DNA from: FEN-1297 sp021817845
GTDB lineage: Bacteria > Bacteroidota > Ignavibacteria > Ignavibacteriales > Ignavibacteriaceae
Direction of reading: 5' to 3'
Assembly (NCBI GenBank): GCA_021817845.1
Contig: JAKAFW010000005.1
Span: 1-64,000, forward strand
DNA length: 64,000 bases
Under the pieces are notes generated by a model. It was not told where the DNA came from. It was given only the letters and a program-made list of their open reading frames with translations, and ran no database searches. Within the stretch, counting starts at the first letter, position 1. Every line of letters begins with the position of its first letter. A program made the translations under genes and the position numbers. This document shows positions 41,685 through 50,856 of this stretch, piece by piece.

Positions 41685-44264
41685 ATGCTATATCGCAAAA
41701 ATATTATTTTAAGTTTTATACTAGTTTGTTCATTATTAGTTAAAGCGCAGACAATTCAGAATGTTCCTTCAACGGAGCAACTTCTTAACGCTTTTTCCTA
41801 TGCCGCTAAGGCATATAACATTCCATTAGATTTATTAAAAGCTATTTCTTATACAGAGACAAGGTATTCAAATATTGTAGAATCGACTAATGATGCTGGG
41901 ATATATCCTGTAACATACGGCATAATGGGATTAAGGGATGACAAAAGAATGGGGCATTCATTACTTGACGGAGCAAAGTTAATTAACCAAGACCCGGCAA
42001 TTGTTGCCGTTAATCCTACTTTAAATATAGAGGCAGCGGCAGCGCTTTTATCATCAATAGCAGACAGCTTAAAAATCGATAGATCAAATTTGAATAATTG
42101 GAGACCGGTGATTGAAGAATATTCCGGAATACCTCAAAAAGACATTCGACCATTTTTTACATTTGATGTTTTCAAAGTCCTTTACGACGGAACAAATTTA
42201 AAGGGAATAACTATAACAAGTAAGCCTGATATTAAGATGAGCCAATTCAGCGAAGAAGTAAATCCAAAAAAAAGTTCTAAGAATATTCAATCGATAGATT
42301 CTACTAATTCGGCAGATTATCCTCCTGCATGGTGGTATCCAAGTCCGAATTATACTCCTAATGCAATCAACCCGCTATTCTTGGTAGTACACGATACAGA
42401 ATGCAATTTTGCAATAGCGCTATCTACATTGACAGACCCTGATAACAATAATAATCCGGTTAGTTCTCATTATTTAATAAGAAGTTCTGACGGATATATG
42501 ATTCAATTAGTAAGAGAGCACGATAGAGCCTGGCATGTAGGCTGTTGGAATCCATACATGATAGGAGTTGAGCATGAAGGATATGTCAGCCAGCCTCAAT
42601 ATTTTACTGATACAATGTACAAATCTTCTGCCGGATTATACCGTCATTTAATAGAAACATGGGGAGTTCCTTTAGACAGCGACCATGTAATAGGGCATGA
42701 TGAACATTTGTACGCCTGGTGGAGGACTTATATAAATCAGAATTATCCATATATAGATCCGACATGTAACACACATACAGACCCCGGTCAATATTGGAAT
42801 TGGACGAAATTTTTTAGTTTGATCAGAAGCGATGCAACAACTCCCTACATTGCTGCCTATTCCCCTTCAATAGAAAAAGACAGTGTTTGGTCAAATGCGT
42901 CGGTAATTATAAACTTCGGTATAGCAATGGATCAAGCTTCTACTCAAAATGCATTTTCAATTTCTCCACAAGTAGCCGGTAAGTTCACATGGCAAAATTA
43001 TAGTCATACACTTGTTTTCACTCCTACTGCATTACTTTCACCTTCTGCAACTTACTCAGTTACAATAAGTAAAAACGCAAATAGCATACTCGGAGTCCCA
43101 TTGCAGAACGCACTTAATTTTAGTTTCAATACTAAACAATCTGCACCTTTGGACCTAGTGAATACGTACCCGGCGAATAATACTGCAGACGTAAGCACAT
43201 CATTAAAATTTATTATTAGATTTAACATCCCAATTATATACGAATCTTTAGGAGGAAGAGTAGTATTCCAAGATTCATCAGGTAACACTTTAACAATAAG
43301 GAATCCAGCATACAACATTATCAATAATGAAGGAGTCCTCACATTCTATCCATATAGCGTCTTATCGGAGAACTCCAAATTTAAAGTTACACTTAAGGCA
43401 GGCATACAAAGTGTCACCGGCGAGCAACTTAAGGCTGACACCGTAATATACTTTAGTACAGGCAAATCGGCGTTTGTTAAAGGGACTGAGATAGAAGACT
43501 TTGAGTCGGTAAATCATTGGCATGATCCAAATTATAGTATAAGCACCAAAAACGTTGATACAAGTAAATCTAAGTTTAGTATTGTATACGGCACACAAGT
43601 AGATGGGACGCATTCGGGCAGAATTACTTATGTATTTGACGATACTGCAGGCGGATTATGCAGGGTATATGACGACGCAAAGCCGGACATCTATTCACAG
43701 ACAAACAATATGTTCGGGATGTGGATTTTCGGAGACGCAAGCAACAATTTTCTTGAGTATTGGTTTAACACAAACACGAACCAAGACGTTCCAGTAAGAG
43801 TAGACACATTAAATTGGACAGGATGGAAGTTTGTGGAAATCCCTGTAAATAATATCAGCACAGGAAATCTTTTATTCAACAGCGTAGTGGTTGCTCAAAA
43901 CCCTTCAGGTTATGACAGCGGTGCAGTATTAATTGATGGCATTCAGTATAGATATTCGGCTTTAATTAATAATGGTTCAGCGTTACCCACAGAATATTCC
44001 CTTGAGCAGAATTATCCAAATCCATTTAATCCGACTACGATAATAAGATATTCTATCCCGGAAGTATCGAAGCAGAACGTTCACGTTCAATTAGACATAT
44101 ATGATGTTTTAGGCAATCACGTTTCACAGCTGGTAAATAAAGATCAGAGTGCTGGTATTTATGAAGTTAAATTTAATGGAATAAATTTGCCAAGCGGAAT
44201 CTACTTTTACAGGATTCATGCGGGAAGTTTTACAAATACTAAGAAGTTAATTTTGTTAAAATGA
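41685..44264 (+). CDS. T9SS-exported N-acetylmuramoyl-L-alanine amidase (Amidase_2) with lytic-transglycosylase-like lead
   Basis: 859 residues. After a signal peptide (to KAQ, residue 22) comes a short SLT-like region with LLKAISYTETRYS (~51-63). The Amidase_2/PGRP domain spans ~225-380: LFLVVHDTEC (His236), SHYLIRSSDG, IQLVREHDRAWHVG, IGVEHEGY, HVIGHDEH (His338) and THTDPGQYWNW (Asp366), giving the His-His-Asp zinc site. Two Big_5/Ig-like domains (~390-590), a carbohydrate-binding-like sandwich and a T9SS sorting domain (SLEQNYPNPFNPTTIIRYS-type, from ~770) follow, ending with KKLILLK. It cleaves MurNAc-L-Ala bonds outside the cell. The next amidase gene starts in its last four bases. Confidence 0.88.
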   Translation: MLYRKNIILSFILVCSLLVKAQTIQNVPSTEQLLNAFSYAAKAYNIPLDLLKAISYTETRYSNIVESTNDAGIYPVTYGIMGLRDDKRMGHSLLDGAKLINQDPAIVAVNPTLNIEAAAALLSSIADSLKIDRSNLNNWRPVIEEYSGIPQKDIRPFFTFDVFKVLYDGTNLKGITITSKPDIKMSQFSEEVNPKKSSKNIQSIDSTNSADYPPAWWYPSPNYTPNAINPLFLVVHDTECNFAIALSTLTDPDNNNNPVSSHYLIRSSDGYMIQLVREHDRAWHVGCWNPYMIGVEHEGYVSQPQYFTDTMYKSSAGLYRHLIETWGVPLDSDHVIGHDEHLYAWWRTYINQNYPYIDPTCNTHTDPGQYWNWTKFFSLIRSDATTPYIAAYSPSIEKDSVWSNASVIINFGIAMDQASTQNAFSISPQVAGKFTWQNYSHTLVFTPTALLSPSATYSVTISKNANSILGVPLQNALNFSFNTKQSAPLDLVNTYPANNTADVSTSLKFIIRFNIPIIYESLGGRVVFQDSSGNTLTIRNPAYNIINNEGVLTFYPYSVLSENSKFKVTLKAGIQSVTGEQLKADTVIYFSTGKSAFVKGTEIEDFESVNHWHDPNYSISTKNVDTSKSKFSIVYGTQVDGTHSGRITYVFDDTAGGLCRVYDDAKPDIYSQTNNMFGMWIFGDASNNFLEYWFNTNTNQDVPVRVDTLNWTGWKFVEIPVNNISTGNLLFNSVVVAQNPSGYDSGAVLIDGIQYRYSALINNGSALPTEYSLEQNYPNPFNPTTIIRYSIPEVSKQNVHVQLDIYDVLGNHVSQLVNKDQSAGIYEVKFNGINLPSGIYFYRIHAGSFTNTKKLILLK

Positions 44265-47200
44265 AATCACACAAGATAAGACTGACAGGGATTTTAATTC
44301 CTATCGCTGTAATGATAATTTTTTCTGGCTGCGCCTCAGAACATATTTTGCATAAGGAAGAAACCGGGAGGGTAAAATTAAGCAAGCAGGAAATAGTCGC
44401 TTCATTTAAGAGACTAATTGAGAAAAGGGATTTTAGATTCGAAATACCGAAGGGTACAAAGTTGGAGGAAGTCTCCATAGACTCTTTGAATAAGATTATT
44501 ACAATAAATTTAACACGTCCGTTTTCATATATAGCATTTAGAGAAGGAAACGTAAAAGAAATTTATTCAGAAATAAAGAGTTACTTCGGACAGGATTTTA
44601 GTGAATACAAATATTCTATTCGGTCTTTAGGAATTCCCATAGAGGATTTTATTCCAAATTATTTCCGTAAAGATTCTTCATATTTTGATAATAGCAGGAT
44701 TCCGAAAGCATCAAATAGACCATTGCCAGTTGTAGAGAATACTAGTAAGAAATATACAGCAACAAATGGATTATTTGACCGCAATATAGTAATAGCGCCT
44801 AGCCACGGATGGTATTACAATACTAAGAACGACCGTTGGGAATGGCAGCGACCCAGGCTTTTCCAATCGGTAGAGGATTTACTTCCCACCTCGTTTTGCA
44901 TCCCATATTTGATTCCGATGTTAGAGAATGCGGGTGCTGTAGTTTTTGATCCAAGAGAACGAGATATTCAGAAGGAATCAGTTATAGTTGATAATGATAA
45001 TAAGGCAGATATAAAAAAAAAGAGATATTACGAGCAGGCTGACAAACCGCAATCAGAGTGGAGAAACGGAAATGGTACCGGATTTTCGGAAGGCACACTT
45101 CCCTACCCTGTCGATTACAATCCTTTTGATAAAGGGACCACTAGAGAAACAAATTCAGACTCAGTCGCATCAGCTTCTATAAGTTGGATTCCTGAGATAC
45201 CAAAAGCGGGAAATTACGCAGTTTACATTTCTTACAAAGCATCGGCAAATAATATAACCGATGCAAATTATTCGGTTTTCCATTGCGGAATCAAGACTAG
45301 TTATAAAGTCAATCAGCAGATAGGCGGAAGCACCTGGATTTATCTTGGTGAATTCAAATTTGAAAAAGGTTATAATCCTAAGAAAGACAAGGTAGTATTA
45401 ACTAATAAAAGCAATGAATTAAATAGAATTGTATCAAGTGATGCCGTGCGATTCGGCGGTGGAATGGGAGTCGTTGAACGAGGCGGCGCTACAAGCGGGT
45501 TACCAAAATATGCTGAAGGCAGTAGATATTACCTTCAATATTCGGGAATACCGGATACACTATATGATTTTAATCATGCACAAGATGATTATAATGATGA
45601 TAAGCAGGATCGAAGCAAATACGTAAATTATCTTAACGGAAGTTCAATTAACAACGTAAACAGTGAAGGGCTTGGCATTCCTATCGACATTTCACTAGCT
45701 TTTCATACAGATGCAGGGATTACACATAACGATACAACCATAGGAACATTGGCTTTATATGGTATAAAAGGCGCAGACGGTAAATCTACTTTTCCAAATG
45801 GGGTATCGAGATTAGAAAGCAGAGACTTGGCAGATTTGGTTCAGACACAAATTACAGATGACATTCGACAAAAATATGATCCTTCATGGAGAAGAAGACA
45901 AATAATGGATGAGCAACCGTCGAATGATGTTTATCCGCAGCAATACAGCGAAGTCTATCGTCCAAACGTACCATCATTATTGATAGAGTTATTATCGCAT
46001 CAGAACTTCACGGACATGAAGTTTGGTCATGATCCTCAGTTTCGTTTTGATGTAGCAAGAGCGATGTATAAAGGAATGCTCCGGTTCATAGCCACAGAGA
46101 ATCATTATAAATACGTTGTAGAGCCATTACCGGTAAATCATTTTATGAGCTCAATGGACAGTGCTGGCGATGTCACGTTAAAATGGCAGCCTACAGAAGA
46201 TCCACTTGAAGCGACAGCTAAACCGGATAGATATATCGTATACACCAGAGCAAATGACGGAAGCTTTGATAATGGTGTGCTTGTTTATAATCAAAGCTAT
46301 GAAATTAAGACAATAAAGCCAGGGGTTATATACAGCTACAAAGTAACGGCAGTAAATAACGGCGGAGAGAGCTTTCCGTCGGAGATACTGTCGGTCTGCA
46401 GAATGGATAGCCGTAAGAAGCCTGTATTGATAGTCAATGGGTTCTATAGAGTAGCCGGACCGGCATACGTGCAGAGTGCAAAGTTCACGGGGTTCTTAAA
46501 TGAAAAGGATCCGGGTATTGCCGACAGGTATGATTTAAGCTATACGGGAAGTGAATATGATTTTGATTCAACACATCAATGGATATCGAATGATAACCCG
46601 GGCTGGGGTGCAAGTCATGCAGACTATGAAGCGCATGTAATTGCGGGTAATACGTTTGATTACCCATACATACATGGAGAATCAATAATGAAGAGCGGGT
46701 ATCCTTTTGTTTCGGTAAGTGCACAGTCGGTAGAGGATGGTTCAGTTGATTTAGCCGGTTACAGATTTGTTGATTTAATTCTCGGAGAGCAAAGGTCGAC
46801 GCATTGGGAAAGAGCAAAGGAGGACTCACTGAAGGGAGTAAGGTTTAAGGCATTCCCGGAAAAACTACAGCAGGCAATTAGGAGATATTGTAATTCGGGA
46901 GGGAATTTATTTATATCCGGCTGTTATGTTGCAAGTGATATTTTTAACCAAGGGACAGCCGACAGTACAGATATAAATTTTGCTGAAAGGACCTTACATT
47001 ATACATTCGGTACGGGGCATGCGGCTAGGACGGGTGAGGTTTTCTCGGCAGATCAATTATTTATGAAGAAGTTTAGTGGTTTTAGTTTTAATACGAAGTT
47101 TAACGATAAGATATACGCTGTAACGGCGCCGGATGAAGTTGAGCCGGTCAATGGATCTAAGACAATCTTGAGATACAGAGAGAACCAGTTCAGTGCAGGA

Positions 47201-47323
47201 ACAGCATACAAAGGGAAATATGGTGCTATTGTATTCGGCTTCCCTTTTGAAACTATTGCTAATCAGAATGTCAGAAATGATGTTATGAATAAGGTACTAA
47301 GGTATTTCGGACTACAAAAATAA
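44261..47323 (+). CDS. second lipoprotein Amidase_3/golvesin/FN3 protein, paralogue of the gene at 38559
   Basis: 1020 residues with lipoprotein signal (IFSGCASE, Cys about residue 24). Domain order equals that of the first copy: IVIAPSHGWYY and FQSVEDLL, GAVVFDPRERD, the golvesin-like insert (GSTWIYLGEFKFEKGYNPKK), LAFHTDAGITHNDT, VPSLLIELLSHQNFTD, FN3 and the same C-terminal domain. The N-terminal 550 residues differ clearly from the sister protein, whereas the 3' third is almost identical in DNA (46181-47309), as is a ~100-bp patch in the golvesin-like part (45311-45417). Start overlaps the Amidase_2 gene by four bases. Together the three amidases form one plus-strand operon with the GH25 gene. 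Confidence 0.82.
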   Translation: MKSHKIRLTGILIPIAVMIIFSGCASEHILHKEETGRVKLSKQEIVASFKRLIEKRDFRFEIPKGTKLEEVSIDSLNKIITINLTRPFSYIAFREGNVKEIYSEIKSYFGQDFSEYKYSIRSLGIPIEDFIPNYFRKDSSYFDNSRIPKASNRPLPVVENTSKKYTATNGLFDRNIVIAPSHGWYYNTKNDRWEWQRPRLFQSVEDLLPTSFCIPYLIPMLENAGAVVFDPRERDIQKESVIVDNDNKADIKKKRYYEQADKPQSEWRNGNGTGFSEGTLPYPVDYNPFDKGTTRETNSDSVASASISWIPEIPKAGNYAVYISYKASANNITDANYSVFHCGIKTSYKVNQQIGGSTWIYLGEFKFEKGYNPKKDKVVLTNKSNELNRIVSSDAVRFGGGMGVVERGGATSGLPKYAEGSRYYLQYSGIPDTLYDFNHAQDDYNDDKQDRSKYVNYLNGSSINNVNSEGLGIPIDISLAFHTDAGITHNDTTIGTLALYGIKGADGKSTFPNGVSRLESRDLADLVQTQITDDIRQKYDPSWRRRQIMDEQPSNDVYPQQYSEVYRPNVPSLLIELLSHQNFTDMKFGHDPQFRFDVARAMYKGMLRFIATENHYKYVVEPLPVNHFMSSMDSAGDVTLKWQPTEDPLEATAKPDRYIVYTRANDGSFDNGVLVYNQSYEIKTIKPGVIYSYKVTAVNNGGESFPSEILSVCRMDSRKKPVLIVNGFYRVAGPAYVQSAKFTGFLNEKDPGIADRYDLSYTGSEYDFDSTHQWISNDNPGWGASHADYEAHVIAGNTFDYPYIHGESIMKSGYPFVSVSAQSVEDGSVDLAGYRFVDLILGEQRSTHWERAKEDSLKGVRFKAFPEKLQQAIRRYCNSGGNLFISGCYVASDIFNQGTADSTDINFAERTLHYTFGTGHAARTGEVFSADQLFMKKFSGFSFNTKFNDKIYAVTAPDEVEPVNGSKTILRYRENQFSAGTAYKGKYGAIVFGFPFETIANQNVRNDVMNKVLRYFGLQK
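46181..47309 (+). repeat. recently homogenised 1.1-kb tract, copy 2 (3' part of the second Amidase_3 gene)
   Basis: Partner of 40455-41583. Differences visible near the end include GCG/GCA, AGT/TGT in the SGSY/SGCY codon, and several third-position changes after 46900. Confidence 0.9.
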
Positions 47324-47338
47324 TAAGGCGGGGTTAAT

Positions 47339-48661
47339 GTGAGGAAAAATAATTTACTTTTATTTATTTCTTTTATCTTTTTTGTTTCATCATTTAATAT
47401 TGCACAGACAGTAACGCCATCGATAACAAGCGTCACCGTTAGTCCAGTTACTGGCTCTTCTGATGCTCAGCCATTTTATATTAATGGTACAAATTTTCTA
47501 ACGGGGTGCACGGTAACATTAAGAGATATTACAACAGGTCTGATAATTACAAACAGAGCAATAATAAGTCAGAGCAGCACTCAAATTCAATTGAGCATTA
47601 AGTTTCCTATGGCGGCAGATAATTGGAGTGTTGAGGTAATAAATCCAGGCAATATATCTTCAGGACAATTTAACTTTCAAATAGTTATTTCTAACCAATT
47701 GAATTATGTTTTAGGAATTGATATTTCTCATTATCAAAGTGATCCTCCATTGGCGCCGATTAACTGGGATGAAGTAAAAAAATCAGGGGTAACGTTTGTG
47801 TTTACAAAAGCAACTCAGGGGACAAGTTATACTGATCCTTTCTTTAAGTCTAATATGACTGATGGCAATAATGCCGGACTATTGATGGGTGAATATCATT
47901 TTGCAAATCCTACTAGCTTAAACGCAATTGATGAAGCTAATCATTTTCTTGCTGAGGCAGGCCAATTTATAACGAAAGGTTATTTACCTCCGGTATTGGA
48001 TTTGGAAGACAATCCTAGTAATAATTCTTATCCCTCAAACATGGGGAGCGCTGCATTATCTGCCTGGGTAGAATTATGGATGAGTACAGTAAAACAGCAA
48101 ACGGGTGTTGATCCTATAATATATACCAATAAAACTTATGCTTCTTTTTTAAACGGATCATTGAACAAATATTTATTATGGATTGCGTATCCCGACAACA
48201 ACCCTTCTTCACCGGTGACAAATCTTGGTATTTGGTCAAATTATACTTTCAAACAATTTAGCTGGACAGGAAATATAACTGGTATATCAAAACAAGTGGA
48301 TGAAGATGCTTTTAAAGGTGATTCCGCATCTCTTTATAATCTGGTAATAAATAATCCTTTAAGAGTTGAAGTTGAGAATAATACCGTTCCAAGCTCATAT
48401 TATTTATCTCAAAACTTTCCTAATCCGTTTAATCCTACTACGACAATAAGATATTCAGTTCCTAGAACTGACTTAGTTACTATAAATATTTATGATGTAT
48501 TAGGTGAGAAAATTGCTACTTTAGTCAATGAAGAAAAGCAGGCAGGAAATTACAATATACAGTTCACGATTGGCAGCAGGCAATTGGCAAGCGGGATTTA
48601 TTTTTATAGAATGGCAGCGGGTGAATTTATCCAAACTAAAAAGTTAATTATATTAAAATAG
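47339..48661 (+). CDS. T9SS-exported GH25 lysozyme (muramidase)
   Basis: 440 residues; the start is GTG at 47339, 15 bp after the amidase stop with GGCGGGG as a possible ribosome site. Signal peptide to IAQ (~23). An IPT/TIG-like domain (~27-116) precedes the GH25 barrel (~122-345): VLGIDISHYQ with Asp128, FVFTKATQG, GEYHFANP, and VLDLEDNP with Asp221 and Glu223, the acid pair that cuts the MurNAc-GlcNAc bond. The C-terminal ~75 residues are a T9SS type A sorting domain (LSQNFPNPFNPTTTIRYSVP...SGIYFYRM...KKLIILK). With the amidases before it, the pair would free disaccharides and peptides from whole sacculi. Confidence 0.9.
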   Translation: MRKNNLLLFISFIFFVSSFNIAQTVTPSITSVTVSPVTGSSDAQPFYINGTNFLTGCTVTLRDITTGLIITNRAIISQSSTQIQLSIKFPMAADNWSVEVINPGNISSGQFNFQIVISNQLNYVLGIDISHYQSDPPLAPINWDEVKKSGVTFVFTKATQGTSYTDPFFKSNMTDGNNAGLLMGEYHFANPTSLNAIDEANHFLAEAGQFITKGYLPPVLDLEDNPSNNSYPSNMGSAALSAWVELWMSTVKQQTGVDPIIYTNKTYASFLNGSLNKYLLWIAYPDNNPSSPVTNLGIWSNYTFKQFSWTGNITGISKQVDEDAFKGDSASLYNLVINNPLRVEVENNTVPSSYYLSQNFPNPFNPTTTIRYSVPRTDLVTINIYDVLGEKIATLVNEEKQAGNYNIQFTIGSRQLASGIYFYRMAAGEFIQTKKLIILK

Positions 48662-49009
48662 TATTCTTCTTAGAAAATATTCATAGTGCGGCAAGCCGCA
48701 ATTTTGAATTATGAATGTTGAATTTTGAATGAAACGCAATGAAATTTATCATAAAAATATCTTGGCATAATAAACAAGGATTTAAAAGTCAATACTATAG
48801 GCAGGACGATAGAAACGACATAATAAAGAAGTCTTGGAATATTTTAGTTTGAATTGGATTTATCTTCATAAGCAATTATTCAGCGGGAGGACCCTTCCCT
48901 ACTATATCCTATTCCAAATGTCAATCGACTAAACACTACATGGCTGTATATTAATTGCCATCATCGGAACGATTCATCAGAGTAGATATTTTATGACTTT
49001 GCATAGTAC
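48662..49009. other. 348-bp convergent intergenic region
   Basis: Lies between the 3' ends of the GH25 and GH3 genes. It contains repeat copy F (48682-48800) and ~200 bp in which I see no gene and no clear terminator hairpin. Confidence 0.6.
48682..48800 (+). repeat. dispersed intergenic repeat, copy F
   Basis: CATAGTGCGGCAAGCCGCAA (hairpin intact), ATTTTGAATTATGAATGTTG, AATTTTGAATGAAACGCAAT and the core CTTGGCATAATAAACAAGGA...GTCAATACTATAG. No plus-strand gene follows within 200 bp, so this copy cannot act as a promoter for a known gene. Confidence 0.88.
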
Positions 49010-50401
49010 TCATTTCAGGAGCATAATCTTCTTTGTAAGTATAACAGAAGGAGCCTGCAATACAACAATGTAAATTCCTGATGCCAATCTTGATCCATCA
49101 AACTGAAGTCTATAATTCCCTTTTTTAATTTCCCCGTTAACTAAACTTTCTATTAATTGTCCCATTATATTATATACTTTAATTGTAACAAGTGAACTAC
49201 GGTCAATACTAAATATAATATTTGTTTCCGGATTAAATGGGTTTGGATAGTTCGACAGAGAATAATTTACAGGAACATTAGCCGAGGCAAATTCTTTACC
49301 AATAGAAGTTGTTGTCAAATACTTTTGCTTTAAATTCATTATCCTGTTATAGGCGGAGTCAATTAGTGATTCGGATATAGCGCCCACGTCAACTTTTTGT
49401 GAAATTATATTTATAACACTATCGACGATAGTCTCACTATTAACTCCTAAATTATTAGCAAATAATAAAATATCATCGCCCGCATTTAATGCAAGTTCAA
49501 TGGCTTTGCTAAAAGTATAGTATTTTGAAATCGCACCCATCAGCATATCGTCGGTTATAACAACTCCCTTATATCCTAATTCTTTACGTAGGAGTCCGGT
49601 AATGACATTATTAGAAAGAGAAGCCGGATAAAGAGAATCAAGATGATCATTAAAAAGATGCCCAACCATAATTAGGTCTGAGTAATTGTCTGCAATAAGT
49701 TGTTGATAAGGAATCAATTCAGAATCAGCCCAAGTATTTGTTATATCCGTAAATTCCAAGTGAGAATCGGAAGTAGCGCTTCCGTGCCCCGGGAAATGCT
49801 TTAGTGTAGTAATAATATTTTGTTTATGCATCTCATCAATAAAAGCGGCAGAATAATCAGAAACCGTTATTGGATTCGGAGAAAAACTTCTTTGATAATG
49901 TCCTATAGCAGGACTGTTTGGATTAACATCGACATCAACGACAGGGGCAAAATCAATTGATATTCCGCTTGAAGAAAGCCACTGAGCCATTTCAGACGCC
50001 TGTGCTCTGGTAGAATCAATTGAAGAAAAGATAGTCCCGAGTTGATATTCAGAATAAGTATAGTCGAAACCATTGCTTTTTGTTAGACGTGCAACTAGCC
50101 CGCCTTCCTGGTCGGTCGCTATAAATAAAGGAATCTTAGATAATTGCTTTAACTGAGAAGTTAAATTTTTCAGTTGAACCGGGTTTAGAATATTTCCACC
50201 ATATAAAATTACCCCGCCCAGATTTCTGTTCTGAAGATCAAAAGAAAGAGAATCAGGGACTGTAGTTCCGGTAAACCCCACCATTATCATTTGCCCGATT
50301 TTATTCTGCAGACTCGCTTGCGAATATATAGGGGCGTTAATAATAATTAAAAATAAAAGTATAAGATTTGTATGAATAATAACGATAAAATATTTTTCCA
50401 A
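49010..50401 (-). CDS. T9SS-exported GH3 beta-N-acetylhexosaminidase (NagZ-like)
   Basis: 463 residues. Signal peptide to IYSQ (~28), GH3 barrel ~32-365, T9SS sorting domain at the end (LSNYPNPFNPETNIIFSI...SGIYIVVLQAP...KKIMLLK). NagZ hallmarks are IGQMIMVGF, FIATDQEGGLVARL, the KHFPGHG motif (201-207) followed by DSH (212-214, the catalytic acid/base pair special to NagZ-type enzymes) and VITDDMLMGAI with the nucleophile at Asp284 or Asp285. No second GH3_C domain, as in one-domain NagZ. It removes terminal GlcNAc from GlcNAc-MurNAc(-peptide) units, here outside the cell or at its surface. A MITE-like element sits 25 bp upstream. Confidence 0.92.
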   Translation of the reverse strand: MEKYFIVIIHTNLILLFLIIINAPIYSQASLQNKIGQMIMVGFTGTTVPDSLSFDLQNRNLGGVILYGGNILNPVQLKNLTSQLKQLSKIPLFIATDQEGGLVARLTKSNGFDYTYSEYQLGTIFSSIDSTRAQASEMAQWLSSSGISIDFAPVVDVDVNPNSPAIGHYQRSFSPNPITVSDYSAAFIDEMHKQNIITTLKHFPGHGSATSDSHLEFTDITNTWADSELIPYQQLIADNYSDLIMVGHLFNDHLDSLYPASLSNNVITGLLRKELGYKGVVITDDMLMGAISKYYTFSKAIELALNAGDDILLFANNLGVNSETIVDSVINIISQKVDVGAISESLIDSAYNRIMNLKQKYLTTTSIGKEFASANVPVNYSLSNYPNPFNPETNIIFSIDRSSLVTIKVYNIMGQLIESLVNGEIKKGNYRLQFDGSRLASGIYIVVLQAPSVILTKKIMLLK

Positions 50402-50856
50402 AATTTTCCTTAAAAAATATATTTAGGGTGCTTCTAAAAACTATCATTTATAAAAATTTAATGCAGAGAACCTGCCTGCTTGCAAGCTCATTAGATACGA
50501 CACAAATAATTGTCATTTCGAATCCGGCTTAAGCCGGTGAGAAATCCCTTTGTAAAGCTTAGATGGTCGAATTGAACATGGGATTTCTCCTTCGAGGACT
50601 CAGTCGAAATGACACAATTTTTTTTTGTCATTTCGAACCTACCTGCCTTCAGGCAAATATTGAAGTTTTTAGAAGTGCCCTTTATAATTAGTGCCAAAAA
50701 TAAATTCATAATTTGTAATAACCTATGAAATTATGAGGGAATATGATTTATCCAGCAGGCAAGCTCAATGTAACTGGTTTATAAGTTATCCGATAAATAA
50801 TTAGGATGTTACACTCAACATTGAACCTTAAACTTGCTCTTGATCTTGCTCCTGCA
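50402..50856. other. 455-bp intergenic region carrying a MITE-like element
   Basis: Separates namZ from the GH3 gene on the minus strand. The element takes up 50426-50680. The rest is AT-rich with no gene; no terminator for namZ is evident. Confidence 0.6.
50426..50680. mobile_element. 255-bp MITE-like element with 17-bp terminal inverted repeats
   Basis: Left end GGGTGCTTCTAAAAACT (50426-50442) is the reverse complement of right end AGTTTTTAGAAGTGCCC (50664-50680) apart from two bases. TTTA stands directly outside both ends (50422-50425 and 50681-50684), a possible target duplication. The interior has no transposase but holds two arms of the GTCATTTCGA...GAGAAATCCC inverted repeat. A 72-codon minus frame crossing it has no protein character. 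Confidence 0.65.

Noticed and set aside
38559..47323. Interpreting the two Amidase_3 genes as a simple recent tandem duplication
   Set aside because: Their 5' halves differ too much; only patches are identical, which fits gene conversion after an old duplication.
50491..50709. 72-codon minus frame
   Set aside because: Crosses the palindromic interior and right end of the MITE-like element; no protein character.
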